From an uncultured Bradyrhizobium sp. (GTDB taxonomy: Bacteria > Pseudomonadota > Alphaproteobacteria > Rhizobiales > Xanthobacteraceae), in contig NZ_CAKZJO010000022.1 of NCBI RefSeq assembly GCF_936943645.1, positions 1 to 43,581 on the forward strand: DNA of 43,581 nt, in the 5' to 3' direction. This document shows positions 15,952 through 25,252 of the stretch, in pieces. Position 1 is the stretch's first letter. The number at the start of each line of letters is the position of its first letter. The notes under the pieces were generated by a model, which was not told where the DNA came from, ran no database searches, and saw nothing but the letters and a program-made list of their open reading frames with translations. The position numbers were made by a program, and so were the translations under genes.

Positions 15952-18033
15952 CTACGCGGTCTTCACCGCGCCCAGGAAGCCCTCGACCGCGACGCGGAGA
16001 CGGTCGGCGTCGGCCGACATCTTCTTGACGGACTCCGACAGCACCGTGCCGGCGTTGCCGGTCTCCTGGTTGAGCCTGGCGACGCTGCCGATGGTGTCGG
16101 TGACCTCGCGGGTGCCTTGCGCGGCCTGCTGGAAGTTGCGCGAGATCTCGGTCGTGGCGGCGCGCTGCTGCTCGACCGCGGCGGCAATCGCCGTCATCTT
16201 CTCGTCGATGCCGCTGATGGCGCCGCCGATCGAACGGATGGCGGCGACCGCCTGGCCCGTCGCGCCCTGGATCTCCTCGACCTGACGCGAGATCTCTTCC
16301 GTCGCCGTCGCCGTCTGGGACGCCAGGCTCTTGACCTCGCCAGCGACCACGGCGAAGCCGCGGCCGGCCTCGCCTGCGCGCGCGGCCTCGATGGTGGCGT
16401 TCAGGGCCAGAAGGTTGGTCTGGCCGGCAATGGCGTTGATCATCTTCACGACTTCGCCGATGCGGCTCGCGGTCTGGTCGAGGATCTCGACCGTCGCGTT
16501 GGTCTGCGCAGCCTGCGACACGGCCTCGCGCGCCTCGCGGGCACTGGCCTGCACCTGTGCGGAGATCTCGCCTACGGATGCGGAGAGCTCTTCGGTCGCC
16601 GCCGCGATCGTCTCGAGATTGTTGGTGGCCTGCTCGGCGGAAGAGGAGACCGCCGCGGTCTGGTTGCTCGATTCCGAGACCAGCGAGCGCACGCCGGTCG
16701 CGGTGGCATCGAGCTCCTGGGTCGAGGCTGCAACGCTCTGAATGACCGCCTGCACGGTGTCGTCAAAGCTGCGGCAGGCCGCATCGACGGTGCCGGAGCG
16801 GGCGAGCTGCAGCGCCTGCTGCGATTCGCGCTCCCGGCCGAGACGCTCGGCGGTTGCCGCGCTCTCGCGCAGGCTTTCGAGTGCGGCGGCCATGGTACCG
16901 AACTCGTCGGGATGCCGGGATTGCGGCACCGGCGTCGCATAGTCGCGCGCAGAGATGCGGGCGATGGCGTCGAGGATGGCGCGCACCGGGCGCATGAGGC
17001 GGTTGCGCACCACGAACACGCCGGCCAGGGTCACTGCGAGCGCAAGCAGGAACGCGACGGACTGCACGATGAGGTTGGTGAGGGCCGTCTTCTGCACGGT
17101 TTCTGCGCGCGCGATCGACTGGTCGAGCGCCTTGTTGGCGACCGCGACGATCGACGCGAACGGCGACTGACACAGCGCGTTCCACTCCGCCGCGGGCATC
17201 GCAGGCTTGCCGCTGCCGTCAAAATTCTTGGTGAGATCGTTGATCTGCTTGAGGACGCCGTTGGTCTTGGCCTTGGCGTCCGAGGCTGCCGTCACCAGCT
17301 CCGCCGTCACGTCCGGCGCGGCCAGCAGCTCGGCCATGCCCGCCCAGCCGGAGGTGATCGTACCGTCCCACTGCGCCACGGAGCGCTTCTGGGCGTCGTC
17401 GAGCGGCTTGCTGGTGTTGACGTTCGAGCGCAGCGACGAGCAATGGATGCCATAGCGGTCGCGCACCTGCCAGGCGAAACGGCGGACCTGGATCATGCGG
17501 GCGATGTAGGGATCGTTCATCCAGGCGCGGTTCGACACCGCGGTGGAGGCGAGGTTCGCGGTGTCGATGACCTTGGTGACGGCATCGTACCAGGAACTGG
17601 TCCGCTCGATCTTGCGCTCGGCGCGCGGACGCTTCGCCTCGTCATAGAACAGCTGGAACTGCGGTGCGGCCTCGCCCCAGCGCTGCTTCAGCGTGCCGGC
17701 AAGTTCGTCGCGACGCGCGAACTCGACGGTGGCAAGTGCGGCGATGATGGAGTCGTAGCCCGCCTGCTCCGCCTTCTCGGCGGCACCGAGCTTGGCCCGC
17801 GGGTCATCCTCACCGAGAATGGCGCTCTGGGCGTCGCCGCGATTGTTACGCAGCGACAGCACGCCGTGGAAGATCGCCTTGTCGGCGGCAGCGAGCCGCG
17901 CCGTCTCCAGACTGTCGCTGTAGCGGCCGAAAGCCCCGAACATCTGGATCGCGGTGCTGGTCAGCGCACCGATGGCCAAGAGCGCCATCAGGGCCAGAAG
18001 GAGCTTGCTTACCGAATTCTTAACAATCGACAT
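15952..18033 (-). CDS. methyl-accepting chemotaxis protein
   Basis: The 693-residue protein has a first membrane helix at about 8-30, a periplasmic sensing region of about 290 residues (no recognisable named domain), a second helix at about 321-342 ([22 protein letters not shown]), a HAMP domain (about 343-395) and a cytoplasmic signalling domain. The domain's tip is [40 protein letters not shown]. No C-terminal CheB/CheR pentapeptide is visible (it ends GAVKTA). The start [13 protein letters not shown] at 18033 was chosen over an in-frame ATG 33 nt upstream because the membrane helix follows directly. The ligand cannot be read. Confidence 0.93.
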   Translation of the reverse strand: MSIVKNSVSKLLLALMALLAIGALTSTAIQMFGAFGRYSDSLETARLAAADKAIFHGVLSLRNNRGDAQSAILGEDDPRAKLGAAEKAEQAGYDSIIAALATVEFARRDELAGTLKQRWGEAAPQFQLFYDEAKRPRAERKIERTSSWYDAVTKVIDTANLASTAVSNRAWMNDPYIARMIQVRRFAWQVRDRYGIHCSSLRSNVNTSKPLDDAQKRSVAQWDGTITSGWAGMAELLAAPDVTAELVTAASDAKAKTNGVLKQINDLTKNFDGSGKPAMPAAEWNALCQSPFASIVAVANKALDQSIARAETVQKTALTNLIVQSVAFLLALAVTLAGVFVVRNRLMRPVRAILDAIARISARDYATPVPQSRHPDEFGTMAAALESLRESAATAERLGRERESQQALQLARSGTVDAACRSFDDTVQAVIQSVAASTQELDATATGVRSLVSESSNQTAAVSSSAEQATNNLETIAAATEELSASVGEISAQVQASAREAREAVSQAAQTNATVEILDQTASRIGEVVKMINAIAGQTNLLALNATIEAARAGEAGRGFAVVAGEVKSLASQTATATEEISRQVEEIQGATGQAVAAIRSIGGAISGIDEKMTAIAAAVEQQRAATTEISRNFQQAAQGTREVTDTIGSVARLNQETGNAGTVLSESVKKMSADADRLRVAVEGFLGAVKTA

Positions 18034-18141
18034 GGGCCAGGGGACCTGCTCTTCACCAGCGGCCACCTTGTACCGTCACATGCCAATGTTCGGTTAAACT
18101 TTGAATCAAATGCCAACCGCCGACCGGTCGGGCCGCCCGTT

Positions 18142-18912
18142 TCACGCCACTTTGGTGAAATCCGGCGGTCGGCGTTCGGCAAAGGCCGTGAACGCCTCGC
18201 GCGCCTCCGCGGTGCGCAGGCGCTGGGCGAACTGCGCGCCTTCGGCCTGCATCTGCGCGACCAGCACCTCGCCGTTGCGCATCAGCTTCTTGGTCGCGGT
18301 CAGCGCGCCGGCCGGCTGGCGGGCGAGGCGCTGCGCCAGGGCAACCGCTTCGGCATCGAGCTTGTCGAGCGGCACCACGCGGTTGGCAAGGCCCCATTGC
18401 AGCGCAGCCTCTGCCGGCACGGTCTCACCCAGCGCGAACATCTCATAGGCGCGGGCATGACCGATCCGCGCCGGCATCAGCAGGCTGGACGCCGCTTCCG
18501 GCACCAGCGCGAGGCTGACGAAGGGCGTCGACAATTGCGCGTTGTCGGCGAGCACGACGAGGTCGCAATGCAGCAGCATGGTGGTGCCGACGCCGACGGC
18601 GCGGCCCTGCACCGCCGCAACCAGCGGCCTTGTGCAGCGCGCCAGCGACTGGATGAAGCGGATGACGTTACGGCTGCCTTCGGACTTGCCGGCTGCGACC
18701 GCGGCGAACTCGCCGACATCGTTGCCGGCGGTGAACATGTCGCCCTCGCCGCGGATCAGGATCACGCGGGCGGACGGATCGAACTCGGCGGATTCGATGG
18801 CGTCGGCCAGCTTGCCGTACATCGCATCGGTCAGCGCGTTCTTCTTGTCGGGACGCGCCAGCGTGAGGGTGAGAATTCCGCTGTTGTTCTCGATCCGGAC
18901 ATGCTCGGTCAT
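18142..18912 (-). CDS. enoyl-CoA hydratase/isomerase family protein
   Basis: The 256-residue crotonase-fold protein has the oxyanion-hole segments EGDMFTAGNDVGEFAA and AAVQGRAVGVGTTMLLHCDLVVLADNA, followed by LSTPFVSLALVPEAASSLLMP. The glutamate in LVPEAASS matches one catalytic position, while the first glutamate of classical hydratases is not evident. It may therefore be an isomerase or a hydratase of an unusual acyl-CoA. It begins 12 nt after the MarR gene and is probably controlled by it. The length is normal. Confidence 0.88.
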   Translation of the reverse strand: MTEHVRIENNSGILTLTLARPDKKNALTDAMYGKLADAIESAEFDPSARVILIRGEGDMFTAGNDVGEFAAVAAGKSEGSRNVIRFIQSLARCTRPLVAAVQGRAVGVGTTMLLHCDLVVLADNAQLSTPFVSLALVPEAASSLLMPARIGHARAYEMFALGETVPAEAALQWGLANRVVPLDKLDAEAVALAQRLARQPAGALTATKKLMRNGEVLVAQMQAEGAQFAQRLRTAEAREAFTAFAERRPPDFTKVA

Positions 18913-18924
18913 GGCTCTCTCCTT

Positions 18925-19389
18925 CTAGTCGTCTGAATGTCTTGCTTCCGAAGATCTCGGAAACTTGTCCTGGATGCTGGTCAGCCAGCGCGCGACGATG
19001 TCGATCTCGGCGGCCGTGAATCCGTCCGTCAACGCGGCGTTGACCTCGGCCGCGCCCGCCTTCGCCTGCGCCAGCGCAGTCCGCCCCTTCGGCGTCAGCC
19101 AGACGCGCCAGGCGCGTCCATCCTCGCGGTCGGCCCGCCGCTCGATCAGCTTCGCGGCCTCGGTGCGGTCGACCAGGCCGGAAATGCCGGCCGGCCCCAT
19201 ATCCAGCGCCGCGCCCGCCTCGCCCATCAGGACGCCGTCCTGCTTGCCGAGGATGAACAGCAGCCCGGCCTGCGCCGGCGTCACCTCGTTCTCCGGCCGC
19301 GCCGCCATCCAGCGCTGCAGGCGGCGCTGGGCGACGCTGAGCAGATAGATCAACCGATGATGCCGCGCGTCGACGTCCTTATTTCGCAT
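18925..19389 (-). CDS. MarR-family transcriptional regulator
   Basis: The 154-residue protein has the MarR winged helix: VTPAQAGLLFILGKQDGVLMGEAGAALDMGPAGISGLVDRTEAAKLIERRADREDGRAWRVWLTPKGR. It is the first gene of a unit with an enoyl-CoA hydratase-family gene 12 nt downstream, suggesting a sensor for an aromatic or acyl-CoA ligand of that pathway. A perfect 18-bp palindrome overlaps its start codon, strong evidence for autoregulation. Confidence 0.9.
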   Translation of the reverse strand: MRNKDVDARHHRLIYLLSVAQRRLQRWMAARPENEVTPAQAGLLFILGKQDGVLMGEAGAALDMGPAGISGLVDRTEAAKLIERRADREDGRAWRVWLTPKGRTALAQAKAGAAEVNAALTDGFTAAEIDIVARWLTSIQDKFPRSSEARHSDD

Positions 19390-19397
19390 GCGAAATA
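19380..19397. promoter_or_regulatory. 18-bp perfect palindrome at the marR start, likely operator
   Basis: TATTTCGCATGCGAAATA is self-complementary over all 18 bases and includes the start codon (19387-19389). MarR dimers bind palindromes of about this length, so it is the probable autoregulatory site for the marR/enoyl-CoA hydratase unit. Confidence 0.75.
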
Positions 19398-19437
19398 GAT
19401 AGCCGGGCGCAACGTCGTTGTCAAACGGCCCGCCTCG

Positions 19438-21108
19438 CTACGGCGCGCAGCTGAAGCTCGCCGCCTCCGTCACCGGCCCCGACTTGTAATGCGGCCAGGC
19501 CGGCCAGCGGCACAGCGGCAGCGCGCGCAAGGTCGCGAAGGCCGGCGCCTCGACCTTCTGCTCGGCAACTTCGAGATCGCCGGGCGTCTTGCCCTTCTCG
19601 ACCCAGTCGACCAGCACGCTCAGCATGTCGACATTGGCCGGCGCGCCGGAGCCGACATGATCGACGCCGGGTGCGGTGTAGAGCCGCGCGAACTCGGCCG
19701 TCTCGGCCTTGCCGAGCTTGCGCTCGACGCTCTCGAAATAGCGGATGCCGGCATAGGGGCTTTGCGCGTAGTCGGCCATGTGCTCGAGCATGATCAGCCG
19801 GCCGCCGCGCGCACGGAAGCGGCCGAGATCCGGATCGGTCGAATCCATCAGCTTCGACACTTCGAGCAGCCGCGCCTTGTGCTCCTCCACCTTGTAGGTG
19901 GTGACGTCGAGCTTGGGATCGCGCGCGAACACATATTGAATGCCGCCGGCGCCGTAGATCCAGGCGATGCCGTTATTGCGTGCGGGCGGCTGGGCCGGCG
20001 GCGCAGTGCCGAGCCACCACGCCATCCAACCGCCGGTCGGCCCGATCGCCGGCGTATCCTCGCCCGAGACGCCCCAGCCCGGATAATCGTCGAGACCATT
20101 GGCGAGCGCGAACGGGAATTTGTAGGTCGCGTGCAGCGTCTCGATCGCCTTGACCTGCGCATCGGTGAGACACTGATCGCCCGTCTTGCCGTCCGTGCAA
20201 CGCAGCGTCTCGGCCTTGAAGACAGCCTTGCAGCCGACGGGGTCCTGGACCAGCGCATCGTCGGAGCCGTCGGCCTTGTCGCAGGCTGCGCGCACGGCTT
20301 CGCCGACGAGCTTCACCTGCGCCGGATTGATCCAGCCTGCACCCATGGTGACGAGACCCGAGCGCGTGCCGGCATGCTGCAGGCCAACCCAGTTGATGAC
20401 GGGAACGCGGGCGAAGATGCCGTCGAAATCGTCGGGGTAGCGCTGCGCCATGGTGAGGCCTTCGCGGCCGCCCTCGGACGAGCCCATGAAGTACATCTTC
20501 TCCGGCTTCTTGCCGTAGGCGCGCTGCATCAGCCCAACCGCAACATCGCGCACGCGCTTGTAGGCGCGATGGGCAAAATTCTCGAAGGCTTCGTCATTCA
20601 GCGCAAAGACCTGCGGCGGCTCGCCTTGCTTGGTTTCATGGCCGGAATCGGTGCCGTAGGTGACGAAGCCGCGCGCGAGCGGCGACGGCTTGTCGAAGGG
20701 ATAGGCCGGCGGCAGCGCAAGGCCGGTGATCAGCACGCCATTGAAGCCGCCGCCGCCATACTGCACCGAGCGCCCGTTCCATTCGACGGGAAGGTTGACC
20801 TGGAATCTGATCGGCGGCGCCTTGGGATCGACGGGATCGATATGGCCCAGCACCTTGCAAAAGGCGGGATTGGCTGGCGTGACGCGCCCCGACGGCGTCG
20901 GTCCGCGCTCGGCGACGGCAAGCTGCGAGGGCGCCTGCAGGGTTGTGGAATCGATCTTTACGGCATCGGCACCGCCGACGAAGCTTTTGCAGAGCGCCTC
21001 TGCATCCTCTGCCAGGGTCGCGGCGAACGCAGCGTTCGCGCCCATCGCCGCCGCCGTGCCCACGAGCCATGCGCACAGCTTCGCTCTTGTCAGCGTCATC
21101 GTTTCCAC
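19438..21108 (-). CDS. secreted tannase/feruloyl esterase family alpha/beta hydrolase
   Basis: The 556-residue protein has a signal peptide (hydrophobic core AWLVGTAAAMGANAAFA, cleavage near 29) and a tannase-type catalytic domain. The nucleophile elbow is GSSEGG (S211), and a late His lies in APGVDHVGSG. Cysteines at 40, 84 and later positions could form the disulfides typical of the family. It probably hydrolyses ester bonds of plant phenolics such as gallate or ferulate esters in the periplasm or outside. The product would suit the nearby MarR/enoyl-CoA hydratase unit, but that link is only positional. METMTLTR offers two ATG starts, 21108 or 21099. Confidence 0.88.
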   Translation of the reverse strand: METMTLTRAKLCAWLVGTAAAMGANAAFAATLAEDAEALCKSFVGGADAVKIDSTTLQAPSQLAVAERGPTPSGRVTPANPAFCKVLGHIDPVDPKAPPIRFQVNLPVEWNGRSVQYGGGGFNGVLITGLALPPAYPFDKPSPLARGFVTYGTDSGHETKQGEPPQVFALNDEAFENFAHRAYKRVRDVAVGLMQRAYGKKPEKMYFMGSSEGGREGLTMAQRYPDDFDGIFARVPVINWVGLQHAGTRSGLVTMGAGWINPAQVKLVGEAVRAACDKADGSDDALVQDPVGCKAVFKAETLRCTDGKTGDQCLTDAQVKAIETLHATYKFPFALANGLDDYPGWGVSGEDTPAIGPTGGWMAWWLGTAPPAQPPARNNGIAWIYGAGGIQYVFARDPKLDVTTYKVEEHKARLLEVSKLMDSTDPDLGRFRARGGRLIMLEHMADYAQSPYAGIRYFESVERKLGKAETAEFARLYTAPGVDHVGSGAPANVDMLSVLVDWVEKGKTPGDLEVAEQKVEAPAFATLRALPLCRWPAWPHYKSGPVTEAASFSCAP

Positions 21109-21187
21109 CCGGTTTTGTTCGATCTGTCAGGAGATCGCATTGAATGCGACCTCCCGACGATCGTCAATGAGGGTGGTTTGCTGTCCG

Positions 21188-22432
21188 TTAGTGCTCGAAC
21201 ACCAGCCGCGCGCCGACCGTCCCTTCGAGGCTGCGGATCTGCTGCAGCAGCGCGCCGGAATCCTGGCCGCCGAGATCGGCGTCGAGCACGACGTAGCCGA
21301 GGTCGCCTGCGGTCTCCAGATATTGCGCGGCGATGTTGATGTCGCGCTGGAGGAAGACCTCGTTGAGCCGGCGCAGCATGCCGGGCACGTTGCGATGGAC
21401 ATGGCTGAAGCGCGCGCCGGAGGGGCGCAGATGCAGCTGCACCTCGGGGAAATTCACCGCGCCCATGGTCGAGCCCGTGATGAAATAGTCGACCAGCTTT
21501 CGCGCGACTTCGCCGCCGATGCGCTCCTGTGCCTCTTCGGTCGAGCCGCCGATATGCGGGGTGAGGATGACGTTCTCGAGGCCCTGCACCGGGCTCTTGA
21601 AACGGTCCGCGTTCGAGGAGGGCTCGACCGGGAACACGTCGATGGCGGCGCCGGCGAGATGGCCGTCGCGCAAGGCGCGCGCGAGCGCGTCGAGATCGAC
21701 CACGGTGCCGCGGCTGTTGTTGATCAGGAACGAGCCCGGCTTCATCGCCCGCAGCTCCTTCTCGCCGATCATCCCTGCGGTCTCCGGCGTCTCCGGCACA
21801 TGCAGGCTGACGACGTCGCTCTGCGCCAGCAGCTCCTCCAGCCGCTCGACCGGCTCGGTGTTGCCGTGGCGGAGCTTGTCGGTGCGGTCGAAATAGATCA
21901 CGCGCATGCCGATCGCTTCGGCCAGCGTCGAGAGCTGCGAGCCGATATTGCCGTAGCCGACGATGCCGAGGGTGCGGCCGCGCACCTCGCGGCTGCCGGT
22001 CGCCGATTTGTCCCAGCCGCCCTCATGGGCCGAGACCGAGCGCGGAAAGATGCGCCGCAGCAGCATCACGATCTCGCCGATGACGAGCTCGGCGACGCTG
22101 CGCGTGTTGGAGAACGGCGCGTTGAAGACGGGAATGCCGCGCTTGCGCGCCGCCGCAAGATCGACCTGGTTGGTGCCGACGCTGAAGCAGCCGACCGCGA
22201 GCAGCCCGTCGGCAGCTTCCAGCACCTCGTCGGTGATCTGGGTGCGCGAGCGGATGCCGAGCAGCGACACGCCCTTCAGGGCCTTGCGCAGATCTTCACC
22301 GTCCAGCGCCTTGGTGAGCCGCTCGACATTGGTGAAGCCCGCGCCCTTGAAAAGATCGACAGCGCTATCATTGACGCCTTCGAGCAACAGCGCCTTCGCG
22401 CTCCGCTCCTGGCTCTGGCCTGGGGCTGACAT
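21188..22432 (-). CDS. serA: D-3-phosphoglycerate dehydrogenase (SerA-like)
   Basis: The 414-residue NAD-dependent D-2-hydroxyacid dehydrogenase has the Rossmann motif TLGIVGYGNIGSQ, substrate-site residues in RSRTQITDEVL and GCFSVGTNQVDL, and the catalytic His in LTPHIGGSTEEAQ. A C-terminal ACT domain (about 340-414) ends GARLVFEH. This matches the E. coli-type SerA (short form with one ACT domain), which begins serine synthesis and is feedback-inhibited by serine. The start MSAPGQSQERS at 22432 is preferred over an upstream ATG with no conserved residues. It stands alone; the gap 22433-22581 shows no gene. Confidence 0.88.
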   Translation of the reverse strand: MSAPGQSQERSAKALLLEGVNDSAVDLFKGAGFTNVERLTKALDGEDLRKALKGVSLLGIRSRTQITDEVLEAADGLLAVGCFSVGTNQVDLAAARKRGIPVFNAPFSNTRSVAELVIGEIVMLLRRIFPRSVSAHEGGWDKSATGSREVRGRTLGIVGYGNIGSQLSTLAEAIGMRVIYFDRTDKLRHGNTEPVERLEELLAQSDVVSLHVPETPETAGMIGEKELRAMKPGSFLINNSRGTVVDLDALARALRDGHLAGAAIDVFPVEPSSNADRFKSPVQGLENVILTPHIGGSTEEAQERIGGEVARKLVDYFITGSTMGAVNFPEVQLHLRPSGARFSHVHRNVPGMLRRLNEVFLQRDINIAAQYLETAGDLGYVVLDADLGGQDSGALLQQIRSLEGTVGARLVFEH

Positions 22433-22581
22433 GGAATCTCCTGAACTGGCGGCTTTGCCTGAGCACATAGACCGCGGAGGAGGGGCAGCACAATAGGGGC
22501 CGATACGGAGGGGAAGATGGCGGGATGCGGCGACGCTTGGTATCCCACCAGCTCCGACATTTCCGCGTCACCAAGAGCCTA

Positions 22582-22727
22582 CCCGTCATCCTGAGGTGCG
22601 AGTGGCGCGATGCAAGGCATCGCGCCGGCAGCCTCGAAGGATGAACGGCCCCGATATAGCCGCACCGAAAGAGCCGGGCCGTCGCCCTTCGAGAGCCGCT
22701 GAAGGAGCGGCCACCTCAGGGTGACGG
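22582..22727. repeat. dispersed palindromic element CCGTCATCCTGAGG...CCTCAGGGTGACGG (family C)
   Basis: It starts CCCGTCATCCTGAGGTGCGA and ends CCACCTCAGGGTGACGG, near-perfect reverse complements. Internal segments GCCTCGAAGGATGAACGGCC and GGCCGTCGCCCTTCGAGAGC also pair. It is an intergenic mosaic repeat of the type common in Bradyrhizobium. It lies in the 338-bp gap between two same-strand genes and holds no gene. Confidence 0.8.
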
Positions 22728-22770
22728 TGATGGAAATAGTGTTCGGTCGAGTCGCGCTCTCGTCCAACCC

Positions 22771-23997
22771 TCAAATCACATAGAACCCGTGCGTCCCATC
22801 GCGGCGGAGCTGCTCGACGAGGCCGTATTCCCAATCGAGATAGGCCTGCATCGCCTTCTCCGCGACGTCGGTACCTTCATAGGGCCGGCGATAGCGGTGG
22901 GCCGGATCCGGCTTGGGCAGCACGCGCGGCGGGCCGATCTCGAGCGCGCCGTCATAGCCGCCTTCCAGCACATAGACCTCCCAGCCCATCTGCGCGAGCC
23001 ACGATGCCGTCATGTCGGCGCGCACGGCCTTGTCGTCGCTCAATACGATGCGCGCGCCGCGCACGGGCGCGGCCATGTCGGTCTCCTGCACCAGCTGGCC
23101 GCCCGGATAGTGCCGGAAGCCCGGGAGATGACCGGCTGCATATTCCTCGGCGTCGCGCACATCGAAGCAATAGAGCGTGCGATCCGTCTGCGCGGCAAGC
23201 GCGGCCATCTCGCGCGCACCGATATGGCGAACGCCGGCGCGGTAAGCGACACCGCGTGCGTTCGCAGGACCGCCCTCGAATGGCCCGATCTCCCCGCGCT
23301 TGTCCGCACCGTGGTCGAGCGTGTGCTTCGCCAGCGTCCAGCCGATGGTGCCGTTGCGCAGCGCGCGCACCTTGTTGGGCACGCCGGCATTGATCAGCGA
23401 CTGGGTGCCGATGATGGAGCGCGTGCGTCCCGCGCAGTTGACGATGATGGTGGTGCCAGGGTTGGGCGCCGCCTGCCCTGCCCGCAGCACCAGCTCCGCG
23501 CCGGGCACGCTGACCGAGCCAGGAATGTTCATGGTCGCGTATTCGTCGAAGCGGCGAACATCGAGAATGGCGATGTCAGCCTTGTCGGCGATCAGCCTGG
23601 CCACCTCGTCGGCGCTGAACGAGGGCGTGTGCCTGCGCGACTCGACCAGCTCGCCAAACGCTTTCGAATAGGAGTTGACGTCCTCGAACACCTCGTAACC
23701 CGCCGCACGCCAGGCCTTCAGTCCGCCGTCGAGCACGCTGACATTGGTGTAGCCGAGTGCGGCAAGACGCTCGGCACCACGCGCGACCAGCCCTTCACCG
23801 TCATCATAGAGCACGATCGGCACATTCTTGCGCGGCAGCCGCGTCTCGGCTTCGATCTCGATCCGATCGGCGGCCATGTTGGCGGCGAACAGAGGATGCC
23901 CCGTCGCAAAGCCGGCCTCGTATCTGAGATCGAGCAGCGCGATCTCTTCGCGCAGCAGCCATGCGCGGCGGATGTCGGCGGGGGTGACGGTCTTCAT
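22771..23997 (-). CDS. three-domain rhodanese-like sulfurtransferase
   Basis: The 408-residue protein has three rhodanese folds, at about 1-110, 125-235 and 255-355. Only the middle one has the active cysteine (C188 in IVNCAGRTRS). The first (IVLYDDGEGL) and third (IVLSDDKAVR) carry Asp-Asp at the equivalent place and should be inactive or regulatory. A C-terminal tail (about 356-408) is rich in Arg/Tyr. It probably transfers sulfane sulfur in the cytoplasm. No signal peptide or membrane helix is seen. No operon partner is obvious: the gap to the next gene upstream is 71 bp. Confidence 0.87.
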   Translation of the reverse strand: MKTVTPADIRRAWLLREEIALLDLRYEAGFATGHPLFAANMAADRIEIEAETRLPRKNVPIVLYDDGEGLVARGAERLAALGYTNVSVLDGGLKAWRAAGYEVFEDVNSYSKAFGELVESRRHTPSFSADEVARLIADKADIAILDVRRFDEYATMNIPGSVSVPGAELVLRAGQAAPNPGTTIIVNCAGRTRSIIGTQSLINAGVPNKVRALRNGTIGWTLAKHTLDHGADKRGEIGPFEGGPANARGVAYRAGVRHIGAREMAALAAQTDRTLYCFDVRDAEEYAAGHLPGFRHYPGGQLVQETDMAAPVRGARIVLSDDKAVRADMTASWLAQMGWEVYVLEGGYDGALEIGPPRVLPKPDPAHRYRRPYEGTDVAEKAMQAYLDWEYGLVEQLRRDGTHGFYVI

Positions 23998-24068
23998 GGC
24001 ATCAATCCTGGCAAGGACAAGTCAGGGGCTTTTGACCGATTAGAGGCGCGTTGGCTAGCCTCGTCCGC

Positions 24069-25250
24069 TCACTCGCCGGGAACCAGCCGCCCGAGCGGCT
24101 TCTGTACCGGACGCCGCAAGCTGCGGCGCGACAGATAGAGCAGGATTCCGGTGACGGAAAACAGCGGCATCAGGATCGCGGCGATCATGAAGGCGAGCTT
24201 GCCCGGCCAGCCCAGGATCTCGCCGCGATGGATGTCGTAGATGGCCGCGATGATCTTCTCGCCGAACGTCTTATTGGTAAAGCGCTCGGCGGAGACCAGC
24301 TGGCCGGTGACCGCATCGATGCGGAATTCGTCGCGCGTGGTCTCCAGCAACGAATCCTTGCCCCACGACCGGATGCGGATCGCGGTGCCCGGTCCCGCCG
24401 GCAGCGTCAGCAAGACCTGGGAGTACCGGTCGCCCTCCTCGCGCTGGAACGTCGTCCAGGCCCGATCGAACCCGATCGCAACCGGCTCAGTGCGGCCATC
24501 CGGGCGCGGCGGCTTTGTCGTCATCTTCGCCGCACTGACGTGCGGACGCGCCAGCAGCCAGGTCACGCCGTCCTTGTACCATTCGAAGGAGAAATACAGT
24601 CCGGTGAGCGCCATCGTCAGATACACCGGAAGAACCCAGGTGCCGATCACGGTGTGCAGCGACCGGTGCAGGCCACGGCCGCCGAGCCCGAGATTCGGCT
24701 TCAGCCACATCTTCACACTGCCCGCACGACGCGGCCAGCGCAGCACGAGACCCGTGACCAGCATGACGATCAGGCCGAGCGCGATCGTGCCGGTGATCGG
24801 GCGTCCCCAGCCCTTGCCGTCGCCGGGAATGAGCAGCCAGCGATGCAGCCGGCGCACGGTGGCGAAGAACGCCTCGCCGCGCGGGGCGCCCAGCACGCGC
24901 GCGTCGTAGGGATCGACATAGAGCGAGGTCGGCCGGCCGCCCTGCCCGTCACGCGCAAAGCGGACATGAACAGCCGCGGACGGATCGCTCGACAGCGTGA
25001 CCGCGGCGACCTTGCCGAGATCCTGCGCCGCCTTCAGCCGCGCAACCAGCTCATCAGGCATCAACGCCGGTGCTTGGCGCGGCGCGACCTGCATGATGCC
25101 GGCATTGAGATGATCGACGATCTCGTCCTCGAAACTCATGATCGCGCCGGTCAGCGCGATCAGCGACACCAGCACGGCCAGGATCAGGCCCGCGACGGAA
25201 TGGACCTGGAACAGGACCGCCTTGATCGCGTGTCCGAGCCGCGCCGCCAT
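24069..25250 (-). CDS. PepSY-associated transmembrane protein, iron-uptake partner
   Basis: The 393-residue inner-membrane protein has helices at about 15-40 (VHSVAGLILAVLVSLIALTGAIMSF), 150-172, 198-225 and 355-380. PepSY-like segments lie between them, with conserved LHRWLLIPGDG and LHRSLHTVIGTWVLP motifs whose histidines may bind haem. Proteins of this family are encoded with TonB-dependent siderophore receptors and are thought to act as inner-membrane ferric-siderophore reductases. It begins 2 nt after the receptor stop and so shares its iron-controlled transcript. Reductase activity is inference from the family. Confidence 0.88.
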   Translation of the reverse strand: MAARLGHAIKAVLFQVHSVAGLILAVLVSLIALTGAIMSFEDEIVDHLNAGIMQVAPRQAPALMPDELVARLKAAQDLGKVAAVTLSSDPSAAVHVRFARDGQGGRPTSLYVDPYDARVLGAPRGEAFFATVRRLHRWLLIPGDGKGWGRPITGTIALGLIVMLVTGLVLRWPRRAGSVKMWLKPNLGLGGRGLHRSLHTVIGTWVLPVYLTMALTGLYFSFEWYKDGVTWLLARPHVSAAKMTTKPPRPDGRTEPVAIGFDRAWTTFQREEGDRYSQVLLTLPAGPGTAIRIRSWGKDSLLETTRDEFRIDAVTGQLVSAERFTNKTFGEKIIAAIYDIHRGEILGWPGKLAFMIAAILMPLFSVTGILLYLSRRSLRRPVQKPLGRLVPGE

Positions 25251-25252
25251 GG

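Noticed and set aside
15802..18936. Very long plus-strand open frame (over 1000 codons)
   Set aside because: It runs antisense to the chemoreceptor and enoyl-CoA hydratase genes, has low-complexity Arg/Gly/His-rich sequence and no family resemblance. Long antisense frames are expected in GC-rich DNA.
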